From assembly GCA_015680685.1 (NCBI GenBank), contig MNCI01001868.1, positions 510,176 to 551,348 on the forward strand: 41,173 nucleotides of DNA. Direction: 5' to 3'. A program made the translations under genes and the position numbers. The notes below the pieces were generated by a model, which had not been told where the DNA came from, did not search any database, and worked only from the letters and a program-made list of their open reading frames with translations. This document shows positions 10,301 to 21,708 of the stretch, one piece after another. The stretch is from Gnetum montanum (taxonomy: Eukaryota > Streptophyta > Gnetopsida > Gnetales > Gnetaceae). How positions within the stretch are numbered: position 1 is the first letter of the stretch; each line of letters starts with the position of its first letter.

Positions 10301-13300
10301 TTATTTGAATTTTGATTCAAGTCTCTAGTATGTAACACTCTTGGTTTGACTCTCACTTAGTACTACTTGGCTTCATGGCTTTTGTAACTTGGATTGACTC
10401 CATGTGACTCTTTGGTTCAATTTGTGGTTGAATTTTGAGGGTACATGTTAAGACATCATATGATTCTTCTTAGAGTAGATGTTGATGTGGTATTTCTTTT
10501 AATGTCCTCTTTTGCTTTGAGTTTGGTTATCCTTGATGTGAATCAATTGATCTTATCATTTTTCCTTATGATAGAATGTGATTGCCCTTGGGTTTTATGT
10601 TTTCACCTCTTTAGATTATGGTATCTACATTGACATTCTTTATTTTTGAGCTAGTACTTCTAGAACCTTAGTGAGACATGTTGTTTTAATTTTTGATCTA
10701 TTTCAATACTTGGCCTCTTTTACTAAGTGTCTCCTTTTTGAGATCATGTCTCCTTGATTGTAGATTTGGATATACATTTTATGAAACCTCTTCCTCCTGC
10801 TATTAAGAACTAGTGTTGTATCTGTTGGTCTTTTCTTTGCTATTATGAGATGAGGTTACGAATTCTTTTTCTCTACTCTCTTGTGATCTTATTAGACCTG
10901 TTATATTAAATTGGGTTTGATGTCTATGTGGTTGGAGGCCCTTGATAGTTGTGATTCTTTGAAATATTGAAAGTATTATAGTTCCTCCTTGCTAGTTTTT
11001 TGTGAATGATTTTTTACATGTGATTGAGGTCTTACACTTTCTAGCATTTATTGGTTTTTATATCTCTATAGGTTTTTATTATGCTTGTTGAATGCATTGA
11101 ATGGATTATGTGCTACATATATCCCTTGCTAACTCTTTTTTTTCTGAGATGTCTTCTCATCCTTATAGGTAGTATAGGTTCAAAAATGTTGAGACGATGA
11201 AAATCATAATCATTTTTATGAGCACTATGTCTTGAGGGAAGATAAGTGCTCTTAAGATGAAAATGAATTGATTACTTGGTCTTAGATCCATGACATTGGG
11301 AGGTGTATTTGTTAGTGATCATTTTGTAATAAAATATCTTGGTGCATTATGATTTGATTTTCCTTAGTGCTTGGGTGAGCACTTCTAGAGGATTATTGCC
11401 ACTATTGAATCCCTTTAGATTTTGGATGAATAGAAGTCATACAATAGTATCTTTAGTATTTTTAAATACTAATGGTCCTAGAGTAGTCAATTCCTTGAGA
11501 TCTTACTATGGTAAGTGATAGATCTTCTAATGGTGTACTAACATAACTCATTTCATTACGTTCTCATTTTACCCTACTAGTTCATATGGTAGATTTTAAT
11601 GGTATTTGTGTTTTAGTTGGTAGTATATGCTTAGAAAAAAGTTTTTAAATTAGAGTTATGTTCTTTTAATTCTAATCCTATTAGCCTAAAACCTTAGCCA
11701 TAGGATGGGCTTGGGTATTGTGTCATCAAACCTATTAAGCCTAGTTAGTTCTCCCTATTATCATGTGTGATATCTAGAAAATATTATTCTTGATCTATGT
11801 ATGTTCTACCATATTGTTGTAATAATATTATTATCAATAGTTCATGTATGAAAAAACAAAATTTTCTATTGTTGCTTCTTATGTTTTCATGTTGTAGACC
11901 TTTTATGAACCTTATGATAAGTCTAAATCTTGTAAACAATATTCCTCATATAGCTAGATTCTTATATATATATATATAATTCTTCTTATTTCATTGTATT
12001 TGGTATTTGACCTATAAAATGAGACCTTCAAGAGCTCTTTTGCTTGTTCTAATCGGATGTGAAATCTATATTTTTGAAGGCTATAGGATGTTCTTGGTAG
12101 TGGTATTTTGAAAACTTTATTGTCTACTTTCCTAGGTGATAGTTCCATATTTTGATGTGGTATGACTTAATTTTAGACTTCCCTTTAAGGGTTTCATGTT
12201 TTAGAGTTTATTTGTTCCAGACTTAAGTAGATGTTAATCTTGGCAAAATTCTATTTCTTTCTTATGCAAAATTAATAATAATAGTATATGTGTTTCTCAT
12301 GTCCATTATGTTGATTATCAAAGAAAAGTGACAAAATTTATCATAGTTTCTTGAATGTTAGTTACTTGATTGACCTTGATTCAAATGTAAGCTGTGAGTT
12401 TTGATACTTGCACTTATTTTCCTTTAGATGGATGAACTCTTGGGGTAGTGTTGTAGGTCATGGAACTATGATTTACCCTTACATAAATTTTATTTAAACT
12501 TCTTCAAATGTTTGCCCTTCTTGGTATCCACTCTTAATGTTCTCCATGTGGAAAGAAAATCCTTCCCTATGTAAGGGTCATCATGACTTAATTTGGTTGA
12601 AATGTATGATTTCTCCTCTTTTGGAGATGTGGAAATTCTTAATGTATTTTTCCCTTTCATTGTGCTCATACAAAATTGATAGTGAATTATTTTAGTAGCT
12701 TTCTCTCTAGCCTAATGGCATGACATACTCTTCTCATATACCAAATCCTTAGTTTTTGATAAATTTTATCCAATCCAACTTATACACATATTTCCTTTTG
12801 ATGTCTTGAATACAAAAAATTGGTTGTGCTTAGTTTGAACTTTAGATCTAAGTATCAAAATTTTTGGAACTCATAATAGTGATAGGATCTAGTAACATAT
12901 TTTCAATGCATAAATTCCTTACAAAAGTAGTCATGGTGTTTCTATAATTCTTAAGTAATGTGTAATCCATTAAAATCTCTCTTGGTTCCATTGCTTCTAA
13001 TGGACTTCACCAAATGATCCTCTTGGATTCTTGATGGTTCTTGGCTTCTTGATGGTTCTCTTCTATCGTAAACTTTTTAGAAACCTATAATAAAAGTTAG
13101 TGGCTAGCAAATTAATCCTAGTTAACCTTCTTTTAGTATTCTATTAAAAATTCATTAAGGACCTAGTCCTCCAAGTGGTTAATTGGTGATATTAGACTTC
13201 ATATTCTTGTCTCTTGTATGGTGTATAGTTGCTATGAATGACATTTTGAGAGGAGAACCATCTCAAGGCTAAGCCCCTAACTATTCTTAATTTGCTATAA

Positions 13301-13321
13301 TATTTGAGTAGCTAAACTCTA
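7331..13321. other. Unassigned AT-rich region
   Basis: About 6 kb without a recognisable gene, LTR, or retroelement motif in the frames I read. The small ORFs here (such as 8314-8556 plus or 10003-10203 minus) have no family motif and the composition expected by chance. It may be ancient, heavily mutated transposon DNA. Local features are an imperfect duplication at 8679-8963, a 20-bp palindrome at 10086-10105, and short TA runs near 9049 and 11964. Confidence 0.6.
8679..8963. repeat. Imperfect tandem duplication (about 160 and 119 bp)
   Basis: Copy 1 (8679-8841) and copy 2 (8845-8963) share AGTTTTTAATAGT at the start, ACATTAAAA-TTATTTTTTG, and TTTGTGGAAGTC-AATGGACA. The second copy lacks an internal stretch of roughly 40 bp. 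No function is evident. Confidence 0.75.
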
Positions 13322-15409
13322 TGTTAAACATATGCAACAAGATCATAAACCAAAATACCCAAGATTCAAATCACAATGACAAGAGATCACTTATAAATTT
13401 TACTATATCATTGAATATTTCTTGGTATAACTAGAATCAAGATCCATCTTCTACTTATTGATATTTATCACTAGGATGAGATGCTATCAAGGAGGGCCAT
13501 GGAGTTTATTGCAAACATATCACTTTAAATATCTAGAATGATATGAAGCAAAATGATAATATTCTATATCAATTAGAATCACTAGAGCTACAGCCAATGA
13601 TATGCATGAAACTTTAAATTTTCAAGATCTAGGGATATCAATTCTCATCACTAAAATTAATATATATTAGTATCTTGAATAATTATATTAATTGGTATTA
13701 CTGGAATCTATACGGATCAATATGATATTGATTGGTATTGAGTGAATTTATGTTCAATGATATGATCTACAACTCAAAAATTAAACATATAAAGTAAGTC
13801 TAATTTAAGGAAAAATAAGATGAAATTATCTATAAACTTTGGTTGCAGTGTCATGATACATTAGATACCAACATAAACCTCTAAAAACGTACATGCAATT
13901 GGGTTTGGTATGCCATGAAAACTAATTTCAAGACTTCTACATTCATATTGATTATACATTTCTTCTATAAAAAGTGATAGGAAACATGACATTGAATTCA
14001 TCATTACATGAGCATGGAAACATGAATAAAAAGCCCAAATCTACATTATATCTTTTAAAATAATTTGAGGCTTAAACATTAATTTATTATCAATATAGGG
14101 CTTAAACATGAACTTGGATTCTATTCATTCTAAAACATGAATCCTAAATATAATTTCCTCATACTGTTGTAAAAAAACCTACATAAATTTCTATTTACTT
14201 GATGGAGAAAAAACCATGAATAAAACTCTATGAATTAAGGGCTCTTAAGCCTAAATGAATTTCATCAAACACTTTCATCAAAATTATTTATGACAATAAT
14301 TGAGGCAAGAACATGAAACATAATATTAAACTGAAATTTAGCATCTCATTGGATGCATGAGAGGATTGCCTTTAGATTCAATTTTTGTGAAAAGAAATGT
14401 GAGAAAGGGTTTGCGAGAATGTGAGACATTTGTAAGAAAATTATGAGAAATATTATGAGAATTGGGCCTTGCAAAAGTCATGATGAGAGAGAATAATTAT
14501 GAGATACTTGGCTATAAGAATGTAAGAAACTTAAGCACCTATACTAATAAATTAGCAACCACTAAAATGGATAAATGATGAAGTAAGAGATGAGAAAGAA
14601 AATCTTCACTTTGTTCATCTTGAAAATCTTATTGCTCCACTGTATGTTTATAATAAGGCTAATGGCCTTCTTTTATAGCTTGAGGAGTGGAGAGGTCTTG
14701 CAACTCTTTTTCATGTGAGATAAAATTTTCTTCTTTTTTCTATTATAAACTAAGCTATTCTAAGGTTTTCTACTTATTTTTCTTGACTTTTTCTAGCCTT
14801 ATTTGAATACATAAATCTTTTAACATCTACTTGACTTCAATCATGAAAGAAAAAGAAAGGAAAAGTTTGGGCATTATCAAAAATCATGATATCCATCATT
14901 TAATGATAAAATTTTGGCTATGGATTGATGATCCTTGAATTGATGATGATTCTTCTTCTTGATGTCTTATTGTCTTCTTATTTTGAATGTTTTGGGTACC
15001 TTGTTGATCTTCTTCTTCTTGAATTATGATAAATATGCAGTACTTTTTAGAAATTTTGTGTCTTGATTAAGTGCATGAAGACTTTCTTGCACTTGAGACT
15101 TAATGTAGAATTCAAATTTCTTTTCATTAACTTCTTTAATTTTGGTGCCTTTGATTCTTGATTTGAGGCTTTAAACTTTGAGACATTCTTAAGGCTTGAT
15201 TCTTTACTTCTTGATCTTGAGGCTTTTCTTTGATTTTGATGATTTAATTGAATCTTCTTATATGGAATTTTCATCCTTGAATTGATGTTCTTAATTGTTT
15301 TTCTTCCTTTATTTGTGGGAATTTTTGGGAGAAATATTGAAAGAAATTGGTGGCTATGTTTGAGCCACAAAAGGGGTCTTGGACCTTGATTATCATTTTG
15401 GCCATTCTA
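13322..15409 (-). mobile_element. Element R: left LTR (3' LTR, minus orientation)
   Basis: The stretch 13322-14760 aligns along its length with 35273-36755 as a direct repeat (shared stretches include AACTAGAATCAAGATCC and TTATAGCTTGAGGA). Both begin TGTT in plus coordinates. A minus-strand TATA box, GCTATAAAAGAAGG at 14666-14679, has its counterpart in the other copy, so U3 lies to the right. The right boundary is uncertain; I place it before the T17 run at 15410-15426, which could be a decayed polypurine tract. LTR length is at least 1.44 kb. A Lys/Ser-rich minus ORF at 15047-15370 has no recognisable family. Confidence 0.65.
14666..14679 (-). promoter_or_regulatory. TATA box of left R LTR
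   Basis: The minus strand reads GCTATAAAAGAAGG. The other R LTR has GCTATAAATAGAGG at 36655-36668, so the box is conserved between copies. Confidence 0.55.
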
Positions 15410-15564
15410 TTTTTTTTTTTTTTTTTGGAATTATAACTTGGGCTTCTATGAGCCATTACAAATTTTCATTTAAGCTAGAGAAATTAAGGACCACATGACA
15501 TACAAATTAAAAATAATTTTTAGATATTGGCTTATGATTATAAGGTTTTTCAAGGCACACAAAC
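15410..15564 (-). mobile_element. Element R: residual 3' internal sequence
   Basis: A short stretch between the left R LTR and the C composite. It starts with a run of 17 T (15410-15426), which is polypurine on the minus strand and could be R's polypurine tract. Its last five bases, CAAAC (15560-15564), resemble CATAC right after the third C LTR (34714-34718), a possible mutated target duplication of the C composite. Confidence 0.4.
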
Positions 15565-16120
15565 TATTGATCTTTTAGTATGTCAAAACCTTGGAAAATG
15601 GAGAATGTGGAAAATGTGTTTGTTGGAATCTTGCAGGACTTGAAAAGATAAGAACAAGTTGATAGGAGCATTATGAGATTATGATAAGAGCTTAGATGAT
15701 GTCAAGTATAGATTTGGATAAAGAGCAAGTTGAGACCAAAATGAGAGTTGAGTTGTTAATCTAATGTGATGAAGTCTCAATTGAGATCACAAGAGTTTAA
15801 AGAAATCACAAGGATGCACAGAACCTAGAAGTTGAAATAAGGTGTTATGGTATCTATCAAGATGTTCCAAAATATTAGTAGACATCCTAATGAAAAACCT
15901 CAAGTTTTAGGCTAGACATTTCAAAAAAATAGTACATGTCCCAATTGTTCTTGAGATGTCCTAGTTAGGATGTACCATATGAGATGTCCTAATTTTTAGT
16001 AGGATGTCATACCTTCTAGCACAGAAAATCAATGAGACATCTCAAACTCAAATGAGACATTCAATGTAGCTATTTTCTAACTAATGTATGAATTCCAATA
16101 GTTATTTGATAAGGAAAAAG

Positions 16121-16130
16121 GTTATAAAAG
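16121..16130 (+). promoter_or_regulatory. TATA box of C LTR 1
   Basis: GTTATAAAAG occurs at the same LTR position in LTR 2 (20805-20814); LTR 3 has the mutated GGTTATAATA (34111-34120). It lies just downstream of the GGGATGTCCC-type motif cluster. Confidence 0.6.
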
Positions 16131-16358
16131 GAATTGTATCTTAGTGAAAAGGATAAGCACTATTCATAATAATATTCCTTCATTGTATACATCTTTTCAA
16201 TTGATTTTTCCTTCAATTATATATCTTTTATGGATTGTATTTTATATTGTGAGATCACCAAAGGAATTTGTAAAGTGTACTTACATTCTCTTCTTGATTC
16301 TATTTCACCCTTTCTAAGCTTTGTGGGGTTAATGTGCCTCTTGTCGGAAGACATCTGT

Positions 16359-16568
16359 TGAGCTTGTTGGGACCTTGCAAGATTGAGTGTGTTTCTTGAG
16401 AGAAGATACTCTGTGTGGATTTCACATCATTATAAAGGTTGTGGGATCCCTGAAACCATATTTTGAGCTTGTTGGGACCTTGCAGGGCTAAGTGTGTTTA
16501 TTGAGAGAAAAGACTTGTTGTATAGCTCAAATTTTATAAAGGTTGTGGTGTCCTTGAAACCCCATTTT
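16359..16568 (+). repeat. Two 105-bp tandem units in C LTR
   Basis: Both units begin TGAGCTTGTTGGGACCTTGC and contain GAGTGTGTTT-like and TATAAAGGTTGTG stretches. The same duplication is present in LTR 2 (second unit from 21153) and LTR 3 (second unit from 34453), so it predates the spread of these copies. It lies downstream of the TATA box, in the transcribed part of the LTR. Confidence 0.8.
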
Positions 16569-16717
16569 TGAAGGAACAAAGTCTAGAGGTATGTAAGGAT
16601 TCTACCCTTTGAGTGCAGAAGTAACCAAGTTAGGAAACCATGTAAATTTGCATGAAATTTTGCTTATCTTGGTTGAGTTAGGAAACTTATTCAATCCTCC
16701 TAAGTTCTTGATCCTCA

Positions 16718-16973
16718 AGTTGTATTGGATTTCGGTTCTTCTGATTTTGAGCTTAACATCTTAGGAGTGAACAATGGAAGGGACATCATACATCAAGCCA
16801 CCAATGTTTGATGGGGTCAACTTCACATACTGGAAGGTTCTAATGCAAGGATTCTTTGAATCCATGGAGTTTGAAGTCTGGGAATATATCATAGAAGAAT
16901 ATTTACCATCCATTGACAGCATCACAAACACTACAAAGGTAAGAAGCAAATAGCCTTAGGACCAAAAAGATAA
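16718..16973 (+). pseudogene. Element C copy 1: primer binding site remnant and gag N-terminus
   Basis: Right after LTR 1, TTGTATTGGATTT is a decayed form of the tRNA-iMet-type site seen clearly after LTR 2. An ATG at 16774 opens a 59-codon frame reading KPPMFDGVNFTYWK and then FFESMEFEVWEYI, which matches the N-terminus of copia gag (form: FDG-NF-YWK-RM...VW). It ends at a TAG at 16951-16953. Compared with copy 2, about 0.8 kb of mid-gag is deleted at roughly 16974. Confidence 0.75.
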
Positions 16974-16977
16974 GAAA

Positions 16978-17226
16978 ATGGATGAATCTTCTACAAGGTC
17001 ATATATAATTTGTATGACCCTTACACATGAAGATCCTAAAGTGGAAATAGAAGAATTTGAAGGTACTCTTAAAGAAAGGTATGACTTATTATGCAATGAA
17101 ATTACATCTTTTGAAAGTCTATGTATTAAGATGAGGAAGGACATAAGTGATAAAAATTTAGAGTTGTCCCAACTTAACAAAAAATGCTTTAGTCTCATAT
17201 ATGAAAACTCAGACCTAAGGAAATGA
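16978..17226 (+). pseudogene. Element C copy 1: gag C-terminal region
   Basis: An 82-codon frame reads DESSTRSYIICMTLTH and then EFEGTLKERYDLL, acidic and probably helical. It matches 29257-29387 in copy 2 and so belongs to the stretch between gag and the zinc knuckle. The deletion at about 16974 places it close behind the gag N-terminus. Confidence 0.6.
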
Positions 17227-17467
17227 GAATCATAAGCTAACATTCTCTTATGAGTAGATTATCAAAGAGCTTGTAGATATGAAGCTTATAAGTGAAATAT
17301 TTGCACAAGGAAAAGAGACCTTATCAATTGTTTTGGAACAAGGGAGAGATCCACATGATAAGAGTGGTTTAGAAATTCACCAAAAAAATGAGGAATCTTC
17401 AAGCACATCATCTAAATAGAATTATACTCCAAGGTTTAATCATATTTCCAAAGTAAGAAAAATCAAG

Positions 17468-17509
17468 TCTTATTATTGTAGAAATTATGAGCATAAGAAC
17501 TCAAATTGT
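17468..17509 (+). pseudogene. Element C copy 1: zinc knuckle with lost first Cys
   Basis: The frame reads SYYCRNYEHKNSNC. Copy 2 has an intact C-x2-C-x4-H-x4-C here; in copy 1 the first Cys codon has become TCT (Ser), so the CCHC site is broken. No protease, integrase or RT was recognised between here and ORF2. Confidence 0.7.
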
Positions 17510-17934
17510 CATTTATAAATGAAGCATTATAACATGACTTCTTGGTCATATCCAAATATGCCTAGGAATAATGTCTTGTAGGTCATAAAGATATGGAGAG
17601 TTAAACTATAGAAGGAAGAAGAAAGAGAAATCACTTATATTTTACATCAAATCACAACAGACTTCTCAAGGAAAGATTAGATACTAGAGATGCAAGAGAT
17701 ATTTAATGATTAAAAAAGAGGAACTTTGAAGAAAGAGCCTCATCATAAATCTACTTGAATAAAAGCATCTTACTAAAATCAAGCAAGGTTACTATGGATA
17801 AGTTTCTACAAGTATTTTTTCCTAACTTAAATTATATTTTAGCTTTGTTTCATAATAATTATCCTTGGTGGAATCCCTTTAAAACCCTCATACATCTTAG
17901 TTCTCAATGACTTGAAATGAACCAACATAATGTT

Positions 17935-18058
17935 GGGATGTCCCATTATTTTGTAAGATGTTCCACCTGAGACATCCTATTGAAATATGAGATATTTCAC
18001 TATGAATAGGCTTGACTAAGGTGAGATGTCCTACTTTTTCATGGGACATGCTAATCAT
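17935..18058. repeat. GGGATGTCCC-type motif cluster, internal copy 1
   Basis: Motifs here include TGGGATGTCCCA (near-palindromic), GAGACATCC, GAGATGTCC and GGGACATGC, on both strands. The same motif family clusters in U3 of each C LTR and at 30217-30335 in copy 2. Confidence 0.6.
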
Positions 18059-18201
18059 GGATAAAACCCTATTGAGGGCATGGTCTATTTAAAGAAAACA
18101 TTCATTCTTTCCTTTGCATCTCATTCCAAGCTTCAGATGTCCTAGCAAATTCACCTAGGGAAAAATCCTTGTTACCTCTCTTATCTTTTTAACTTAAATC
18201 C

Positions 18202-19778
18202 ATGGCTCATAAGAGGGTTGAAACTTTTAAGGGCATCTCCTCACAAGGCCTAAGGCACTAAAGGTGCTTCTTCAAGTCAGTTCAACACATATTAGTCCCA
18301 ATTTTGGTCTATGAATCCTTAGCACAAATTTGAGGTAACATGTTCCATCTCTATTGTTGATGAAAGAAGTCTTAGTTTTTATTAGCACTAACAACAAGTG
18401 CTATTGGCTTATTTTGAAGCAATTTTTTGGGTTTGCATTATTTACATGAATTATTGTATACTAAAAATTTTGATTAGAGAGTTCTATAGTAATATACTAA
18501 TTACTAATTCTATTATTGGATCATTTACATCTATTTTTGGGTGCATTGCACTTGAAATTGCATATCAAGTTATGAATGTCTTACTTAGGGTTTCTAGTCT
18601 TAATGTGCACAAAGTTGTCATACATTTGATGAATGACATTTTCACTAATGGGGTTATTTTGGTATTACATGATGAATTTTGGTAGCTTTGTTTAGTTGAG
18701 GAGTGGAAAAGCTTATAAATGATAGATATCCTGGGATGCTTTTACTTTTTCACTTATTTTTATGTATAAAATTATTATAAAAAAAGGAAGCTACTATTAT
18801 TTGCTGCTAGCTCAATCTTTTATTATATATTATCTTCTAACTAGGTAGTTGTTAGATTTGGGACACATTATTTGTAGGAACATGTTAGGGTTGTTTTCTC
18901 AAGAGATATTTTATGGACATCCTCTACTTATTAGTTTACTTATTCGTCAAGAGGATGTTCCTATTCTAGATCTTCCTCTTCTTAAAGGAAGTAGAAGTCT
19001 TATAGAGTTCTCTAAGAAAAGAAGTATAACTCTCACTGATACTAAAGTTCTAGCTCCTCTACCTTAGAAGACATGAAGGAAGTAAGCAACGTTTTCACCT
19101 AGGGCCTCTCCTTAGCTCAAGATGTCAAAGTTTGTAAGTGAACAGATAGGTTCAACCATAAAGAAAGCCCTAAAGTCCTTTGGAAAAATCTTAGGGATGA
19201 TTGGACAAAATCTCTCTTACCTATGTAAGAGAATGGATACATCAAGCCTCTCCCCTTCTTCAAATGGTTAGTAGTTTGAGGAGATCACTACTCCTCATTA
19301 GATAGATAGTGATGAGGATATACCTACTCAAGCTAGAAATTTAGGCAATACATTAGACTTAGAGGATCTTGCAACATCATCAACTCATACCTAGGGGGAG
19401 TCTTTTCCTCATAGCAAGAAACTTAGATGGAGTACATTTGTGTACAAGGATGTTTCATAGTCATTTTGAAAATAGGTAATGGAAAGAATTTTTGATACAA
19501 TAGCTTATTAGGTAAAAGTAGCTTTCAAGACTTACCAATAGAAAGATACTTCCTCATCTTTCCAGTAGGTTTCATCTCATCCCCTTTCATCATCATAATT
19601 TTGAGTAAAGCTTCGATCTTAAAGAGCCCCTATAGTAGTATCTTTTTCTAATGATGATGAGTAGCATGTCTCCCATTCTAGTACTAGTGGTGATGATGAT
19701 GAGGAGAAGACATACTGGCTCACTCATGTGGCTTTAGATTTTGATGAGAATGATGACGATGTGATGGTTAGTGGATAG
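18202..19778 (+). pseudogene. Element C copy 1: ORF2, putative plant transposon protein-like
   Basis: In several frames the region reads, in order: ATG at 18202; HKFEV; LIREFYSNILITNSIIGSFT and then CIALEIAYQVMNVLL (18398 frame); DLGHIICRNMLGLFSQEI and LLISLLIRQEDVPILDLPLL (18849 frame); and an acidic tail DDDEEK...DENDDDV ending at TAG 19776-19778. The REFY...RGI-x-I...LL pattern and the LG-II...HASLI-like stretch resemble the 'putative plant transposon protein' domain carried by many non-autonomous plant retroelements. It is not pol. At least one net frameshift and several stops are present. Two TAG codons (before SQFW and before HKFEV) are shared with copy 2. Confidence 0.5.
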
Positions 19779-20123
19779 ACACTTTTCATGATTCCCTCAT
19801 TTTAGATAATGTCCAAAAAGGAGGAGAGTTATATGGGTTAGTTATGTGATTTGTAATGGATATATGATTTGGATAATGTTGAGATGGTATTTGATGTAGT
19901 CATGCTTTATTATGGCTATCAAAATTTTTATAATATACCTTTGAAGACATGTTATGAAATGTTTAGTATATGTCAGCTATATGTTGAGGTTATGGATTTT
20001 GTGGATAGATGTGGATAGATATGGATAATTTTTAATGTTTCCATTTTCTTGTGTTGCCCTCTTGTGATTATGGCTAATGGATACTCAATTTCCTTTCTTT
20101 TCATGCTACCATAGGATTATTGT

Positions 20124-20128
<5 letters not shown>

Positions 20129-20162
<34 letters not shown>
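20129..20162. repeat. TA/CA microsatellite
   Basis: A TATATA run passes into about fifteen AC dinucleotides. The homologous place in copy 2 (about 33444-33468) has a shorter AC run. Confidence 0.9.
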
Positions 20163-20163
<1 letters not shown>

Positions 20164-20237
20164 ATTGTGACTTAATCATTTATCATATGATATTATGTTA
20201 TTATGCTAACCCATTTTTTAAATTTTTGGACATTACC

Positions 20238-20249
20238 AAAAGGGAGAGA
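20238..20249 (+). other. Polypurine tract of element C copy 1
   Basis: AAAAGGGAGAGA directly precedes LTR 2; copy 2 has AAAAAGGGGAAGA at 33542-33554 before LTR 3. This is the position and composition expected for plus-strand priming and confirms plus orientation. Confidence 0.7.
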
Positions 20250-20250
20250 T

Positions 20251-21413
20251 TATTGACCTTTTGATATGTTAAAACCTTGGAAAATGGAGAATGTGGAAAA
20301 TGTTCTTGTTGGAATCTTACAGGACTTGGAAAGACAAGAACAAGATGATAGGAGCATTGTGAGATTGGGATAAGAGCTTAGATGGTATCAAGCAAAGATT
20401 AGGAAAAAGGAAAAGTTGAGATCAAAATGAGAGCTAAGTTGTTAATATAATATGATGAAGTCTCAAATGAGATCATAAGAGTTTAAATAAATCACAAGGA
20501 TGCACAAAGCCTAGATGCTGAAATAAGGTGTTTAAGTATCTATAAAGATGTTCCAAAAGATCAACAGACATCCCAATAACATACCTTAGGTTTCAGGCCA
20601 AATGTTTCACAAAAACAATAGACATGTCAATTGTTCTTGAGATGTCCCAATTGGGATATACTACATGATATGTCCCAATGTTTGGTAGGGAATCCTCCTA
20701 CAAGCATAGAAAATCAGTGAGAAATCTCAAACTCAAATGAGACATCCCAACTAGCTCTTTTCTAGTCGTTGTATGAATTCCAACTATTACTTGACAAGAA
20801 AAAATGTTATAAAAGAAATGGTATCTTCATGAAAAGAACAAGAACTAATCATAAAAATATTCCTTCATTGTATACATCTTGTAAATTGATTTATTCTTCA
20901 ATTCTTTATCTTTTGTGCATTGTAGTTTGTATTGTGAGATCCTCAAAGAAAGAAATTTGTAAAGAGTAGTTACATTCTTTCCTTGATTCTATTTTTTTCT
21001 TTGTAAGCATTGTGGGGTTGATGTGCTTCTTGTGGAAAGGAATTCATTTATCTTGTCATGACCTTGTAGGGTTGAGTGTGTTTATTAAGAGAAAACACTT
21101 CATGAAAATCTCACATCTTTGTAAAGGTTGTGGGATTATCAATACCACATTTTGAGCTTGTTGGGACCTTACGGGATTGAGTGTGTTTCTTGAGAGAAAA
21201 CACTCCTTGTGAAGCTCAAACTTTGTAAAGGTTGTGATGCCCTTAAAATCACATTTTATAAGGAACAAAGTTTGGAGGTATGCAAGGATTCTACTCTCCA
21301 AGTGTGGAGGTACCCAAGTTGAAGAACCACATAAATTTGAATGTAGTTTTGATTGTCTTGGTTATTTTAATTGAAAAAATTATTTAATCCCCATTTTAAG
21401 TTCTTGGTCCTCA
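20251..21413 (+). mobile_element. Element C: LTR 2 (shared middle LTR)
   Basis: Same layout as LTR 1: motif cluster at about 20550-20750, TATA box at 20805-20814, tandem 105-bp units near 21050-21258, and end TCCTCA at 21413. It serves as the 3' LTR of the first internal region (polypurine tract just upstream) and as the 5' LTR of the second (primer binding site just downstream). Confidence 0.85.
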
Positions 21414-21415
21414 TG

Positions 21416-21427
21416 TGGTATTAGAGC
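21416..21427 (+). other. Primer binding site, tRNA-iMet type
   Basis: TGGTATTAGAGC lies 2 nt after the end of LTR 2. The standard plant site complementary to initiator tRNA-Met is TGGTATCAGAGC, one C-to-T change away. Confidence 0.8.
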
Positions 21428-21469
21428 CTAGTTCTCTTGGTTTTGAGCTTAACATCTCAAGAGGAAATG

Positions 21470-21708
21470 ATGGAAGAGACATTATACACCAAGCCATCAA
21501 TGTTTAATCAGATTGAGTTCATGTATTAGAAGGCTTGAATGTATAAATTCTTCAAATCCATGGAGTTTGAAGTCTAGGAAACCATCCTAGAGGAATATGC
21601 ACCATCCATTGATAGCATCACAAGCACTACTAAATCAAGAAGAAAATGGACTTAGGATGAAAAGGATAATTTTATGTTTGATTCAAAAGAAAAAATTGTC
21701 TTTATTAT
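21470..21708 (+). pseudogene. Element C copy 2: gag N-terminus, interrupted by element G
   Basis: The frame from ATG 21470 corresponds codon for codon to 16774-16953 of copy 1 (KPSMF, KFFKSMEFEV, APSIDSITSTTKSRRKW). Several Trp codons have become TAG or TGA, for example the W of YWK and of VWE. It continues with DEKDNFMFDSKEKIVFI up to the insertion point, where ATTAT is duplicated by element G, and resumes at 28512. Confidence 0.75.

Larger units (their letters stand above)
15565..16717 (+). mobile_element. Element C: LTR 1
   Basis: First of three homologous direct repeats (others at 20251-21413 and 33556-34713). By eye, LTR 1 and LTR 2 differ at about 7 of 92 positions near their starts. 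Order inside: U3 with a cluster of GAGATGTCC/GGACATCTC motifs (about 15850-16075), a TATA box GTTATAAAAG at 16121-16130, then two 105-bp tandem units (16359-16463 and 16464-16568). It ends ...ATCCTCA, and a decayed primer binding site follows. The expected TG start is TA here (TATTGA). Confidence 0.8.

Noticed and set aside
12540-12600. Possible gypsy-type RT fragment on the minus strand
   Set aside because: Only weak resemblance in broken frames with no catalytic YxDD motif or neighbouring domain; not supported.
15047-15370. Lys/Ser-rich minus ORF as a gene
   Set aside because: Low complexity from TTCTTGATT-like repeats, in or beside the U3 of the R LTR, no family match.
16956-17243. 95-codon minus ORF
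   Set aside because: Shadow of the plus-strand gag C-terminal frame, which is conserved in copy 2 at 29257-29387.
20129-20162. AC microsatellite as a functional element
   Set aside because: Ordinary dinucleotide repeat in a non-coding part of the element; length varies between copies.
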